Source of the DNA: an uncultured Oxalobacteraceae bacterium
GTDB taxonomy: Bacteria > Pseudomonadota > Gammaproteobacteria > Burkholderiales > Burkholderiaceae
Reading direction: 5' to 3'
Assembly (NCBI GenBank): GCA_946480015.1
Contig: CAMLIL010000028.1
Coordinates: 1 to 57,246, forward strand
Length of the DNA: 57,246 bases
Below are positions 49,349-57,246 of this stretch, piece after piece. The position numbers were made by a program, and so were the translations under genes. Position 1 is the first letter of the stretch, and every line of letters starts with the position of its first letter. A model generated the notes under the pieces. The model was not told the DNA's origin. It did not search any database and saw only the letters and a program-made list of their open reading frames with translations.

Positions 49349-51739
49349 TTATGTGGAAGAGCGAATTGCGCTTTTCTGCTTGCACAAGGGCAGCGCGACC
49401 GATTTCGCCTGACCGTTGTAGTCGACGGTGACCTCCCCGGCTTTCGCCCCGCCGGCACCGCACACCACGCGGAAGGTTTGCCCCGCTTTCATGCCGGGGA
49501 AATTCCCCTGGCGCGCGCCAATCGTAAGCTGATGCTTCGACTCATCCCAGCTGAGCGATACCGTGGCAAAACGGCCTTGCTGGTAACCGTAGCCATCCCC
49601 CTCGTCGTCGTACAGTTCGAAACTGCCATCCTTGCCGGGATAGACACGCAGTTCGGTCGGTGCGTCGCTGGCCTGATCGGCAAACTGCTTGACCGGACCC
49701 AGCGGCAGGATGCTGCCGGCACGGGCGTACAGCGGGATGGTGGCCAGGTCTGCCTTGGCCGCGATTACCTGTCCGCCCGCATGCTGCGCGCCGGTCCAGA
49801 AATCGAACCACTCGGTCCCAGCCGGCAAATACACCGTCCTGACCTTGGCGGCAGGCTGCACCACCGGATTGACCAGCAGCGCCTTGCCGAACATATATTG
49901 GTCGGTGATCTGCAGTCCGGCCAGATCGGTGCGGAAATCCATCGCCAGCGGACGCATCATGGTGCCATTGCGCTGCGTAACCTCATGCGAGAGCGCGTAG
50001 ATATACGGCAGCAGACGATAGCGCAGTTGGTCGTAGGACAAGAGAATCTTCTGCGTGGTTTCCGGGAATTGCCAGATTTCCTTGCCCTCGCCCGTGCCGT
50101 GCACCCGGAACATCGGATTGAACACGCCAAACTGATACCAGCGCGTAAACAGTTCCGCATAGCCCGGATCTTTCGGGCTGCCGCCGAAGAAGCCGCCGAT
50201 GTCGGCCGACCAGTAGGGAATACCGCTCATGCTGAAATTCAGGCCGGCCGGAATTTGCCGGCGGAAGGTGTCCCAGTTGCCTTGCGTGTCGCCGGACCAG
50301 GTGATGGCGCCGTTGCGCTGCTGGCCTGCGTAGGCCGAGCGGGTCAGGATCATGGTGCGCTTTTCAGGCACGTCGCGGCGCGCCCCTTCGTGCACAGCGG
50401 TGGTGTGCCAAAGCGGAAAGGCATTGTAGACCTCGGCGCCCGGTCCCTGGGCCGTGGTCAGCGCGCGCAGTTGCCCCCACTCGCCGCCCAGTTCCAGTTC
50501 GCTGCCGTCGAGCCACCAGCCGTCGAAACCGAGCGTGCCCAGCCGCCGCATGATTTGCGACCAGTAAATTGCGCGCCCCTGCGCGGAATAGGCATCGTAC
50601 CAGCGCCCCTGCCCTTCCGGATAGACGTTCTGATAGGTCGGCGGGAACACCGCGCCGGCCCGATCCAGCTCGGCCAGGTTGGCCAGGCCCAGATCAAAGC
50701 GTGGCCACACTGAAATGATGGTATGGACATTCTCCGCGTGCAAAGCCTTGACCATGCCAGCGGGATCGGGGAAACGTGCCTTGTCGAATTCGTGGCTGCC
50801 CCAGCCACCCTTGCCCCAGTACTGCCAATCCTGCACAACCGCATCGAACGGCACGCCCATCTTGCGGTAACGCTGCGCCACCGACAGCAATTCGTCCTGG
50901 GTCTGGTAGCGTTCCTTCGATTGCCACAATCCCCAGGTCCAGCGCGCCATCAGCGGGGCGGCGCCGGTCAGGCTGCGGTAGCCGCCAAGCACGTCGTCCA
51001 GCGCGGGGCCTTGAATGAAGTGGTAGTCGATGCCGCTGCCGGCCTCGGAGCGGATCACCAGCTGGTTCTCTTGCTGCGGAATGGCCACGTCGACCTGCGT
51101 CACGGAGGCATTGTTCCACAGGATGCCGTAGCCGCCCGACGAGACCAGCATCGGCACGCCGACGTCGCGATTGGCCTGCTGCAGGCGCACGGTGCTGCCA
51201 CGGTAATCGAGCTGGCCGCCCTGGTGCTGGCCCAGGCCGTAGGTGGCGTGGTTGACGTCCAGGCCAAATACCTGCCTTAGCGCAGCGCCGTCGCGCGCCG
51301 GCAGCACGCGCGGCTGCGCCGTGGCCTCTTCGACGATGAGCTTGCCGGCAGCATCCAGAAAGGCCAGCTTGCCGCTGGCCTTGTCGACCTTGACCTGCAT
51401 GGCCGGGGTGGACAGGGTCACCGTGGTAGGCGTTTCCGCCACGGTCCATGCAACGCTCTGCGCCGGGGCGATCACGGCCGGGTTGTACCCGCCGGCCCAG
51501 TTGCGCTCGCGGTGATAACGCACGCGGATGATGCGATCGGACCATGGCGCCAGCTCCAGGGTGCCGCCGGGCGTGGTCAGCAACAAGGCCGCTGCCGTCT
51601 TGTCGATGACCGTCACATTGGCGCGCGCAGGCTGGGTCACGGCACCTGCGGCTGGCTCGGCACTCCAGGCACCTGGCCCCGCCCCCAAGCACAGTGCCAG
51701 GACGGCCAGACGAATACTACGCAAGCGGCGTGGCGCCAT
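49349..51739 (-). CDS. Secreted GH31 family alpha-glycosidase
   Basis: 796 residues with a Sec signal peptide (LAVLALCLGAGPGAWS, cut about residue 26). N-terminal beta-sandwich, then the GH31 barrel. Nucleophile D411 (DGWWLDGSE), acid/base candidate D484 (TWSGDTQGNW), and the conserved WQSKERY. C-terminal sheets (DUF5110-like) about 690-790. The WLDGSE type and YGLGQHQGGQ suggest alpha-xylosidase or alpha-glucosidase activity on plant or microbial glycans in the periplasm. Its 3' end overlaps the promoter of tRNA-Asn copy 1. Not related to the island. Confidence 0.92.
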   Translation of the reverse strand: MAPRRLRSIRLAVLALCLGAGPGAWSAEPAAGAVTQPARANVTVIDKTAAALLLTTPGGTLELAPWSDRIIRVRYHRERNWAGGYNPAVIAPAQSVAWTVAETPTTVTLSTPAMQVKVDKASGKLAFLDAAGKLIVEEATAQPRVLPARDGAALRQVFGLDVNHATYGLGQHQGGQLDYRGSTVRLQQANRDVGVPMLVSSGGYGILWNNASVTQVDVAIPQQENQLVIRSEAGSGIDYHFIQGPALDDVLGGYRSLTGAAPLMARWTWGLWQSKERYQTQDELLSVAQRYRKMGVPFDAVVQDWQYWGKGGWGSHEFDKARFPDPAGMVKALHAENVHTIISVWPRFDLGLANLAELDRAGAVFPPTYQNVYPEGQGRWYDAYSAQGRAIYWSQIMRRLGTLGFDGWWLDGSELELGGEWGQLRALTTAQGPGAEVYNAFPLWHTTAVHEGARRDVPEKRTMILTRSAYAGQQRNGAITWSGDTQGNWDTFRRQIPAGLNFSMSGIPYWSADIGGFFGGSPKDPGYAELFTRWYQFGVFNPMFRVHGTGEGKEIWQFPETTQKILLSYDQLRYRLLPYIYALSHEVTQRNGTMMRPLAMDFRTDLAGLQITDQYMFGKALLVNPVVQPAAKVRTVYLPAGTEWFDFWTGAQHAGGQVIAAKADLATIPLYARAGSILPLGPVKQFADQASDAPTELRVYPGKDGSFELYDDEGDGYGYQQGRFATVSLSWDESKHQLTIGARQGNFPGMKAGQTFRVVCGAGGAKAGEVTVDYNGQAKSVALPLCKQKSAIRSST

Positions 51740-51816
51740 GGAATTCTCCGATCCAAGTAAATTCTTGATCGTAAGAGATAGCGGCCCACCCTTCCAATAA
51801 AATGAAAGTGGTTATT

Positions 51817-51834
51817 GATATCAATTTTGATATC
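51817..51834. promoter_or_regulatory. Perfect palindromic operator upstream of GH31
   Basis: GATATCAA TT TTGATATC: 8-bp arms, 2-bp spacer, flanked by more T/A symmetry, 78 bp before the GH31 start and 8 bp after the patatin stop. Size and form suit a dimeric sugar-responsive repressor. No such regulator gene is in the window. Confidence 0.6.
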
Positions 51835-51841
51835 GATCCTC

Positions 51842-53743
51842 CTAGAGGGGCGGCCTCACCCGCAGTTCTGGCGTGGGCACTGGCTTGAAGTCAATCGGAT
51901 TTCCTGTCCGGTCCGTTACATGGGCCCTCAACCTTGCCAATGCGTGCCGAAGCGCGTCGGCCTGCTGCGGCGTGAGCGATTCCTCGTATCCCGGCGGCGC
52001 CGGATGGGGTCCACCGGCACCTGGTTTAAGGGTCGCGCGGTCGATTAGCGTATCAAAATCGGTTGCATAAGGGCATTTGGGATCGATTGCATGTGCGACG
52101 CCGGGAACCCTGGCTTCAATCATTTTGAACAGGACGCACAATCTGACGAAGCGTTGCTCATCCCAGCCCGCAGCGGCATTGGCAGGCGAGGCGCCGTCGA
52201 AGCGCTGCAGTAATTCTCCCGCGGCCTGCTCCCCTAGCGCGCTGATCTTGTTGATGAGGTCAGGCTCCATATTCAAGTTCATGCCCCCTTCGTTCTCCCC
52301 CAGCCGCACTCTGGCGATTCGGTCTCGAACGCCCGGCATCCGCGCCAGGGAGTTATCGTTCCAATTCTGCATAGCCTGTACGATGGCCGAGACGAACCCT
52401 CCGAACCTTGAGGCGGATGTCAATCGTTCATCAAAATCATTCCAGCGCTCCCCATACCCCTCTGCGTATTCGATTGGTAAAAAAACCTCCTCCTGATCCG
52501 GGATCGTCGGTTCCAGATTGATTCCGAACGTTGGCCAAAGCGGAACCAGAGAATCAAACAAATGCATGGGAAAGTTGGAACTTATCCCACCATCGGAGAA
52601 CCAGCAACGCTTGAAGTGACGTCGCGGCGGACGGGCGTCGTAGTTGACGGCCCACAGGGGTACCGCGGACAACAACAGTGGGAAACTCAAGCTCATTCTA
52701 GTAGCAAGGATGACTGGAAACTCTTCCGGCGGCGGCAGTTCCAGCAAACCTAGCTGGCTTGCCTCCTCGTTGGTTGGGTCAAATTGCTCGCGCCCCGGTT
52801 CGACTCTGTATGGACTCCCATGCGATTTCATGTAATCAAGTACGTCGGGCGGAAGGTAGTCCGCGAGTTCATGTGGTCGGAAGAAGAGTCGCTCGCGGGT
52901 CCTGAATCGGGAAGGGCCTTCGTCACCTTTCGCTTGAGGAAAAATGTAGGGTCTGCCGTGCCCGAGATTGGTTGCGAACATCTGCAGGTCGATCGAACGG
53001 CGTTGAGCCGACTTCGGCAATGTCATCAATTGAGGGGGAAAGCCGGGCGCGTCCCAGAGCTGGCCAAAAGTGAGCGGCGGGTCATCAGGCTGCAGTCCGG
53101 CGGCGAGCTGGATATGTTGATGGAGCCAGGGAGTCAGGGCAAAACCGCCCGCTTCGAGTGCCAGCCCCCTGCACATGCCAAATCCGTTCGCGACCACGCC
53201 CCGGGTGATGTCGCGATAGACCCAGATCCCGATGCTAATTGCCAGTGCAACCGGGAGCAAAAGAGCTGCGGCGATCACCCCGGCGCCGAACCGCCATGCG
53301 GCGGCGGCGGCCAGGATACTGATAATCGTCGCCGGCCAGTATGCCATCAGGAGTCCGCCAAGGACCGAACCAATCCGGTGATAGGTTCCACGGCTGTTCA
53401 GCGAAAAAACCAGGGTAAAAAACAAGCGCTTTGTCGTTGGCTGCGCCTGGAAAAGGCTGAGAAGCGTGCTTCGATTCGTGCCTGGCCTGTTCGCCTGAAG
53501 TTGCTCAGGCAACCTGGACAAAATCTCGAAGCCCTCACGCGTCTTGTGGGTTCTTCGGTTGAACTCCGCAGCGGCCGTAATTGCAGCCGCAATGGCCCCT
53601 GCCGACGTGCCGCCGATGCTCCTGAAGCGGTACTTTTCGGCTAACAGCGCGATCGCTTTCGGGTACACAATGCCGCTCGTGAGGCCCCCCTTCATGACCA
53701 AATCGCAAAACCGGTCTGCAGAGGGTTCGGTTGACTCGTTCAT
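51842..53743 (-). CDS. Membrane-anchored patatin-like phospholipase
   Basis: 633 residues from ATG 53743 (AAGGAG site). Patatin domain: GGLTSGIVYPKAI, nucleophile elbow GTSAG (45-49, Ser47), catalytic Asp in SDGG (WFSDGGISSNFP). Two hydrophobic segments (GSVLGGLLMAYWPATIISILAA and VIAAALLLPVALAISIGIWVY) are inserted between residues ~120 and 190. The C-terminal end is DUF3376-like in position but not in clear sequence. Probably acts on membrane lipids. Divergent from the lipoprotein hydrolase, with which it may work. Confidence 0.88.
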   Translation of the reverse strand: MNESTEPSADRFCDLVMKGGLTSGIVYPKAIALLAEKYRFRSIGGTSAGAIAAAITAAAEFNRRTHKTREGFEILSRLPEQLQANRPGTNRSTLLSLFQAQPTTKRLFFTLVFSLNSRGTYHRIGSVLGGLLMAYWPATIISILAAAAAWRFGAGVIAAALLLPVALAISIGIWVYRDITRGVVANGFGMCRGLALEAGGFALTPWLHQHIQLAAGLQPDDPPLTFGQLWDAPGFPPQLMTLPKSAQRRSIDLQMFATNLGHGRPYIFPQAKGDEGPSRFRTRERLFFRPHELADYLPPDVLDYMKSHGSPYRVEPGREQFDPTNEEASQLGLLELPPPEEFPVILATRMSLSFPLLLSAVPLWAVNYDARPPRRHFKRCWFSDGGISSNFPMHLFDSLVPLWPTFGINLEPTIPDQEEVFLPIEYAEGYGERWNDFDERLTSASRFGGFVSAIVQAMQNWNDNSLARMPGVRDRIARVRLGENEGGMNLNMEPDLINKISALGEQAAGELLQRFDGASPANAAAGWDEQRFVRLCVLFKMIEARVPGVAHAIDPKCPYATDFDTLIDRATLKPGAGGPHPAPPGYEESLTPQQADALRHALARLRAHVTDRTGNPIDFKPVPTPELRVRPPL

Positions 53744-53938
53744 AGAGACTCCTTCGTTCGCTGTACCTTGGCGGCTTGATTTCACGCAGATTATCGGACT
53801 CGGAACGCCGCACGCAGCCTCACGGTTTGACGACCTGCGCCAGATCAAGCTGGCCCTGTGGCCCGGAACTTCCCCCGTCGACGTCGTTCTAATTTTGAAC
53901 AGCAGAGCAAGTCACTTATCACACACCCGGAGGGCAAC
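53744..53938. promoter_or_regulatory. Divergent intergenic region, patatin / lipoprotein hydrolase
   Basis: 195 bp between two divergent starts, expected to hold both promoters. GGAGGG lies before the hydrolase start and AAGGAG before the patatin start. No clear operator seen. Confidence 0.4.
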
Positions 53939-55474
53939 ATGTCCGTTGAGCGTATTGGCGAATATCTATGGGTACTGGTGCTGATGGGCTTTCTGGGCGG
54001 ATGTGTGCCGTTGCGCCCCTATCACACGGACCTCGCCAGCGGCGCGGCGTTCGCCAGTGCAACGCCGCCCCAATCCCCCATGGCACCGACACCGTGCTAC
54101 AAATCGCAGCGGCACAAAGAAAACAATGCCTGCGTCCGCTTCGTGGAATACGATGATTTCGGCAATCTATTCAACCGCGCGCAGCTCGACGATACTGTCC
54201 AGGCGGCGCGCGCGGTGGCGGAACGCGGCGGTATCATTGTGGTGTACGTGCATGGCTGGGACCACAATGCTGATGGTGGCGATCCCGATCTGGAGTCGTT
54301 TCACGGGGCAATGCAGAATGCGCAAACCCTCGACCACAAGTTCGGCGACACACGTACCGTACTCGGGATTTACGTCGGCTGGCGCGGCAAGTCCGTCAGC
54401 ATACCGGGGCTGAGCAAGATCACCTTCTGGGAGAGAAAGACCACTGCCCAGTCGATCGGCGACGGCGCAGTTTTCGAACTGTTCCGCAAGCTCGCCAATC
54501 ATCGCGAAACGTTTCCCAACTCGCGGCTTGTGGTGATTGGCCACAGCTTTGGTGCAGCAGTCACGTATTCGTCGGTCTCGCATTCGATCGTCGATCAGAT
54601 CATCGACGACGATCCATACAGCACTGGCCAAAAAGCAGACTCGACGTACAACCGGTCCAAGCGCTGGGATATGGTGGTGCTGGTGAACCCGGCATTCGAG
54701 GCAATGCAGCTCAGGCCGCAGTTCGACCTGGCCCGTTCGCGCAAGTACCAGCCCAACCAGCTGCCCCACCTGATCATGATCACCTCACAGGCGGACTGGG
54801 CGACCAGGATACTGTTCCCATTGGGCCGGTTCTTCCGTTCCACGCTGAACGAATACACCGACGCCAACTCGTCCGACATGTACCGGACCGCCATCGGACA
54901 TTACATCCCATTCGTGACCCATCAGCTCATCGTCAAGGACGACTGCAACAAGTTCCTAAAAGGCGCTGCGGCGCCGGTCGCCGCCGAAAAACTTGGCACG
55001 GTGGTGGAAGAGAAAAACGTTTGTTTCGACGACGACCGGGCGCTGCTCCCAGACCCCGTCACGAAGCAGGATGCGCATCCTACGCTGCTGACCCGCTGTG
55101 ATTCGCCTGGCGACTGCGCGCAGGTGGCGGGCGAGCACTGCATGATCACACCGAGGCATATGCCAATTCTGAATATTCGCACCACCGGCGAGGTAATGAC
55201 CGGCCATAACGATATCTGGAACCCGACCATGCAGGGGCTGCTGGTCCAGCTGCTGCTGTCCATCGTCGAGCGGCCGGTACCAGCGCTGCAGCCAAGCAGC
55301 GCCCCCGAGCGGCAGCGGTCACCTCTGTTGCCAGCGCCGCAAATGAAAAAGGCCGCATCGTGCGATGCGGCCTTGCATTCTGGCTCCCCGACCTGGACTC
55401 GAACCAGGGACCTGCGGATTAACAGTCCGTCGCTCTACCGACTGAGCTATCAGGGAATGGAGGCAGCATTATAG
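53939..55474 (+). CDS. Lipoprotein alpha/beta hydrolase; 3' end runs across tRNA-Asn copy 2
   Basis: 511 residues from ATG 53939 (GGAGGG site). Lipoprotein signal with lipobox LGGC (WVLVLMGFLGGC). Hydrolase core: GGIIVVYVHGWDHNADGG (oxyanion region) and nucleophile elbow GHSFG (LVVIGHSFGAAVTYSS). The natural protein seems to end near residue 470. The frame then continues without a stop through the terminator and the whole opposite-strand tRNA-Asn, adding a tail with TRTRDLRINSPS. The overlap is real in the DNA, but an annotation error by a lost stop codon should be considered. Divergent from the patatin gene. Confidence 0.8.
   Translation: MSVERIGEYLWVLVLMGFLGGCVPLRPYHTDLASGAAFASATPPQSPMAPTPCYKSQRHKENNACVRFVEYDDFGNLFNRAQLDDTVQAARAVAERGGIIVVYVHGWDHNADGGDPDLESFHGAMQNAQTLDHKFGDTRTVLGIYVGWRGKSVSIPGLSKITFWERKTTAQSIGDGAVFELFRKLANHRETFPNSRLVVIGHSFGAAVTYSSVSHSIVDQIIDDDPYSTGQKADSTYNRSKRWDMVVLVNPAFEAMQLRPQFDLARSRKYQPNQLPHLIMITSQADWATRILFPLGRFFRSTLNEYTDANSSDMYRTAIGHYIPFVTHQLIVKDDCNKFLKGAAAPVAAEKLGTVVEEKNVCFDDDRALLPDPVTKQDAHPTLLTRCDSPGDCAQVAGEHCMITPRHMPILNIRTTGEVMTGHNDIWNPTMQGLLVQLLLSIVERPVPALQPSSAPERQRSPLLPAPQMKKAASCDAALHSGSPTWTRTRDLRINSPSLYRLSYQGMEAAL
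55346..55374 (-). terminator. Terminator of tRNA-Asn copy 2
   Basis: GGCCGCATC / GATGCGGCC perfect 9-bp stem, GTGC loop, followed by TTTTT in the minus direction, just after the tRNA 3' end. It lies within the open frame of the hydrolase. Confidence 0.88.
55381..55456 (-). tRNA. tRNA-Asn(GTT), copy 2
   Basis: 76 nt, identical to copy 1 including the encoded CCA. It overlaps the 3' end of the convergent hydrolase frame over its whole length. Confidence 0.98.
55468..55473 (-). promoter_or_regulatory. -10 box of tRNA-Asn copy 2
   Basis: TATAAT with the same surroundings as copy 1 (GGAGGCAGCATTATAGC), showing that the duplication between copies included the promoter. Confidence 0.75.
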
Positions 55475-55490
55475 CGGCCGCACCGCAATT

Positions 55491-56090
55491 TTAGAAGTAG
55501 AAACTACCGAACACGCCGACATGGTTGGCGTCGATCTTGTGGGTGTCGTACCTGTTGTCGATTTTCTCAGCCACATAGCGCAGCTTGATGCCCACCTGCG
55601 GGCTCAGGATGTACTCGGCCTCCACCAGGCCGCTGACGGCATTGTCGAACCTGTATTCACCCAGATAGGCCGCGCCGCTGCTGGTGAGCTTGGGGCTGGA
55701 AACGTAGCGCACGCCCCCGCCCAGACGCCACTGCGGCGCCACCTTGTAGTACGCCAGTAATTCGATCGGATAGCGCTGGAAGCGGATTTCACCGTTCGAG
55801 CCATTTGCCTGATCGACGTGGTAGCCGATGCTGCCCTGGAAGGAGAATTGCTGGGTCACTGTGTAGTCGATGCCGGCGTTCAGAGCGAACAGGCCGCCCG
55901 CGTGCAGGTCGACCCGGCCGCCATTGGTGTAGCGCGCGGTGGCCAGCTTGTCGCCACCCGCGGTGATGCCGGCGCTGACAAAGCCGCGCATCTGCTTGGT
56001 GGGAAAAGCCTCGACGGGCGCCATGTTCTGGGCTTGCGCCACGCCAGCGCCGGCAAACGCCAGGGCGATCGAAATAACAATTTTTTTCAT
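55491..56090 (-). CDS. Outer-membrane beta-barrel protein
   Basis: 199 residues. Signal peptide KKIVISIALAFAGAGVAQA. Alternating strands of an 8-stranded barrel (MRGFVSAGITAGGDKLA, FSFQGSIGYHVDQ, LLAYYKVAPQWRLGGGVRYV, IKLRYVAEKID) and a C-terminal Phe (FGSFYF), required for BAM insertion. Resembles OmpW/OmpX-type or porin-like small barrels; no more precise name. No neighbour suggests a function. Confidence 0.85.
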   Translation of the reverse strand: MKKIVISIALAFAGAGVAQAQNMAPVEAFPTKQMRGFVSAGITAGGDKLATARYTNGGRVDLHAGGLFALNAGIDYTVTQQFSFQGSIGYHVDQANGSNGEIRFQRYPIELLAYYKVAPQWRLGGGVRYVSSPKLTSSGAAYLGEYRFDNAVSGLVEAEYILSPQVGIKLRYVAEKIDNRYDTHKIDANHVGVFGSFYF

Positions 56091-56218
56091 GAATGGATCT
56101 TTGCGGTGGTCTCAGGGATTTGCACGGCTTGCGTGAACATGCCGAGGAAACGCATCATAAAGGCTATATTGCGCATTTCGCAATTCGATGCAACGAACAG
56201 TTCCTAAAAACAACAAAT

Positions 56219-56490
56219 CTAGGCAAGCACCTGCCGCACGGCGCCGATGACCCGTTCCACCTCGGCATCGCCCAGCCGGGGACCGAGCGGACGGTGCGCC
56301 GGCCGATGGTGGTGGCGTGCGGCGTATCGCGCGGCTGCCACCCAAGCGCCTCCTGATAATACGGATGCTCGGGAAGGGCCAGATAGTGCACCCCGCCCCC
56401 GATGCCCAGCCGGGTCATACGGTCCAGGAAGGCATCGCGGCTGATGCCGCAGCGCGCCTCGTCCACTTGCAGCGTGGCGATGCCGCTTCC
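56219..56490 (-). pseudogene. C-terminal remnant of a DegT/DnrJ-type aminotransferase, frameshifted
   Basis: One frame gives RCGISRDAFLDRMTRLGIGGGVHY, ALPEHPYYQEALG and ATTIGRRTV; another gives RPLGPRLGDAEVERVIGAVRQVLA and stops at 56219. Together they match the end of DegT-type PLP aminotransferases, where SLP-like and TDAEVERVI motifs close the protein. A one-base change near 56290 breaks it. There is no N-terminal part in the window. Decaying remnant between two tRNA-Asn genes. Confidence 0.7.
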
Positions 56491-56573
56491 AGGACCGGCG
56501 GAACGATCGTGTCGGCACCGCGTCGCGTGCGGGAAAGGACAGCATGATGTCCGACGACTCCCTTGCTGGAAAT

Positions 56574-56605
56574 AAAAAGGCCCGCAGTCGCCTGCGGGCC
56601 TTTTT
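56574..56605. terminator. Terminator of tRNA-Asn copy 3
   Basis: AAAAAGGCCCGCAG / CTGCGGGCCTTTTT perfect 14-bp stem with TCGC loop; bidirectional. Directly after the tRNA 3' end. Confidence 0.92.
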
Positions 56606-56615
56606 ATATGAATTT

Positions 56616-56691
56616 TGGCTCCCCGACCTGGACTCGAACCAGGGACCTGCGGATTAACAGTCCGTCGCTCTACCGACTGAGCTATCAGGGA
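56616..56691 (-). tRNA. tRNA-Asn(GTT), copy 3
   Basis: 76 nt, identical to copies 1 and 2. Upstream sequence differs from theirs (ATAGTGCAGCC instead of the GGAGGCAGCATTATAG block). It is therefore probably the oldest or independently flanked copy, driven from the region between it and the aminotransferase. Confidence 0.98.
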
Positions 56692-56776
56692 ATAGTGCAG
56701 CCTGATTTACGGCGCCGGACGCCGCATCTATGACTGCCTCGGATTGCACTTTCGCGCAACCCGAAGAAGCAAGATT

Positions 56777-57246
56777 TTAGAGGACTTTTGCGATGGCGTC
56801 AATGACGCGGTCGATATTTTTCGAATTCAGCGCAGCCACGCAGATGCGGCCGGTGTCCACCGCGTAGATCGAGTGCTCGGTGCGCAGGCGTTCTACCTGG
56901 GCCTTGGTCAGGCCCGAGTACGAGAACATGCCGACCTGCTCGCGCACGAAGTCGAAGTTGTGGCCTGGCGCTTTTTCTTTCAGCTTTTGCACGAAAGCAT
57001 TGCGCATTTCCTTGATGCGCACGCGCATGCCGGCCAGCTCGTCTTCCCACAGCTGGCGCAGGGCCGGCGTGGTCAGGGCGGTGGCGACCACCTTGCCGCC
57101 GTGCACAGGCGGATTGGAATAGTTGGTGCGCACCACGCGTTTCAGTTGCGACAGCAGACGAGCCGCCTCTTCCGCGCTGGCCGCCACCACCGACAGCGCG
57201 CCCACGCGCTCGCCGTACAGCGAGAACGACTTCGAGAACGAGTTCG
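56777..57246 (-). CDS. Aromatic/aspartate aminotransferase, 3' part (continues beyond the window)
   Basis: Last ~155 residues of a class I PLP aminotransferase of the AspC/TyrB type. NSFSKSFSLYGERVGALS carries the PLP-binding Lys (SKSF). NYSNPPVHGGKVVA, LWEDELAGMRVRI, FDFVREQVGMFSYSGL and IYAVDTGRICVAAL are family motifs. Transfers amino groups between aromatic amino acids or aspartate and 2-oxoglutarate. Unrelated to the mobile elements. Confidence 0.93.
   Translation of the reverse strand, partial: NSFSKSFSLYGERVGALSVVAASAEEAARLLSQLKRVVRTNYSNPPVHGGKVVATALTTPALRQLWEDELAGMRVRIKEMRNAFVQKLKEKAPGHNFDFVREQVGMFSYSGLTKAQVERLRTEHSIYAVDTGRICVAALNSKNIDRVIDAIAKVL

Noticed and set aside
49478..50713. 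Long plus-strand frame opposite the GH31 gene
   Set aside because: Low-complexity Arg/Gly/Ala composition; GH31 catalytic motifs are on the minus strand.
1..57246. CRISPR arrays and rRNA genes
   Set aside because: No regularly spaced repeats and no rRNA sequence were seen on either strand.

Overview
The window is the chromosome of a high-GC betaproteobacterium. Gene content and codon use suggest the Burkholderiales, probably Oxalobacteraceae (Janthinobacterium, Duganella or Massilia type). That placement is inferred, not proven. The main event is a nested insertion: a complete Mu-like (BcepMu-type) transposable prophage sits inside a small defence-type island, and that island is itself inserted at a tRNA-Asn gene.

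Layout. (1) 41-5269, minus strand: a type VI secretion module, vgrG - DUF4123 adaptor - DUF3304 - DUF2235 (Tle1-like) lipase, joined by start/stop overlaps. (2) 5426-49317: an island bounded by a 51-nt 3' fragment of tRNA-Asn on the left and a complete tRNA-Asn on the right. TGGGTAAT arm-type repeats lie about 50 bp inside each boundary. (3) 5772-41963 (36,192 bp): the prophage, flanked by the 5-bp target duplication GCGTT. It splits a trypsin-like protease gene whose two halves (41964-42669 and 5633-5766) rejoin in frame. (4) 41964-49127: the rest of the island. It holds the protease start, a zinc-ribbon protein, a truncated helical protein fused to an integrase remnant, a HEPN-like protein, a GIY-YIG/T5orf172 protein, and a plus-strand operon of DUF4297 nuclease, Rad50-like zinc-hook ATPase and RES-domain protein. 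(5) 49242-57246: three complete tRNA-Asn(GTT) genes, each with its own terminator. Between them lie a GH31 glycosidase, a membrane patatin phospholipase divergent from a lipoprotein alpha/beta hydrolase, an outer-membrane barrel protein, a frameshifted aminotransferase remnant, and the 3' part of an aromatic/aspartate aminotransferase.

The prophage is divergently organised. Near 33.43-33.47 kb, three TTCCAC repressor half-sites overlap a rightward promoter. To the right run the early genes: Ner-like regulator, small HTH proteins, DUF3102, transposase A, ATPase B, DUF3164, HU, GemA and Mor, ending at a strong hairpin. To the left run the repressor operon, a moron pair with a SLATT-like membrane protein, lysis (endolysin, holin, Rz/Rz1), Mu-like packaging and head genes, and P2-like contractile tail, baseplate and fibre genes. 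The structural set looks intact, with a frameshifted pair of tail-assembly chaperones. The prophage may therefore be functional.

The most promising unexplained system is the DUF4297 - Rad50-like ATPase - RES operon (45225-49127). It resembles Lamassu-type defence but has a predicted NAD-degrading third gene. Next come the protease/zinc-ribbon/helical-protein cassette broken by the phage, and the HEPN/GIY-YIG pair.
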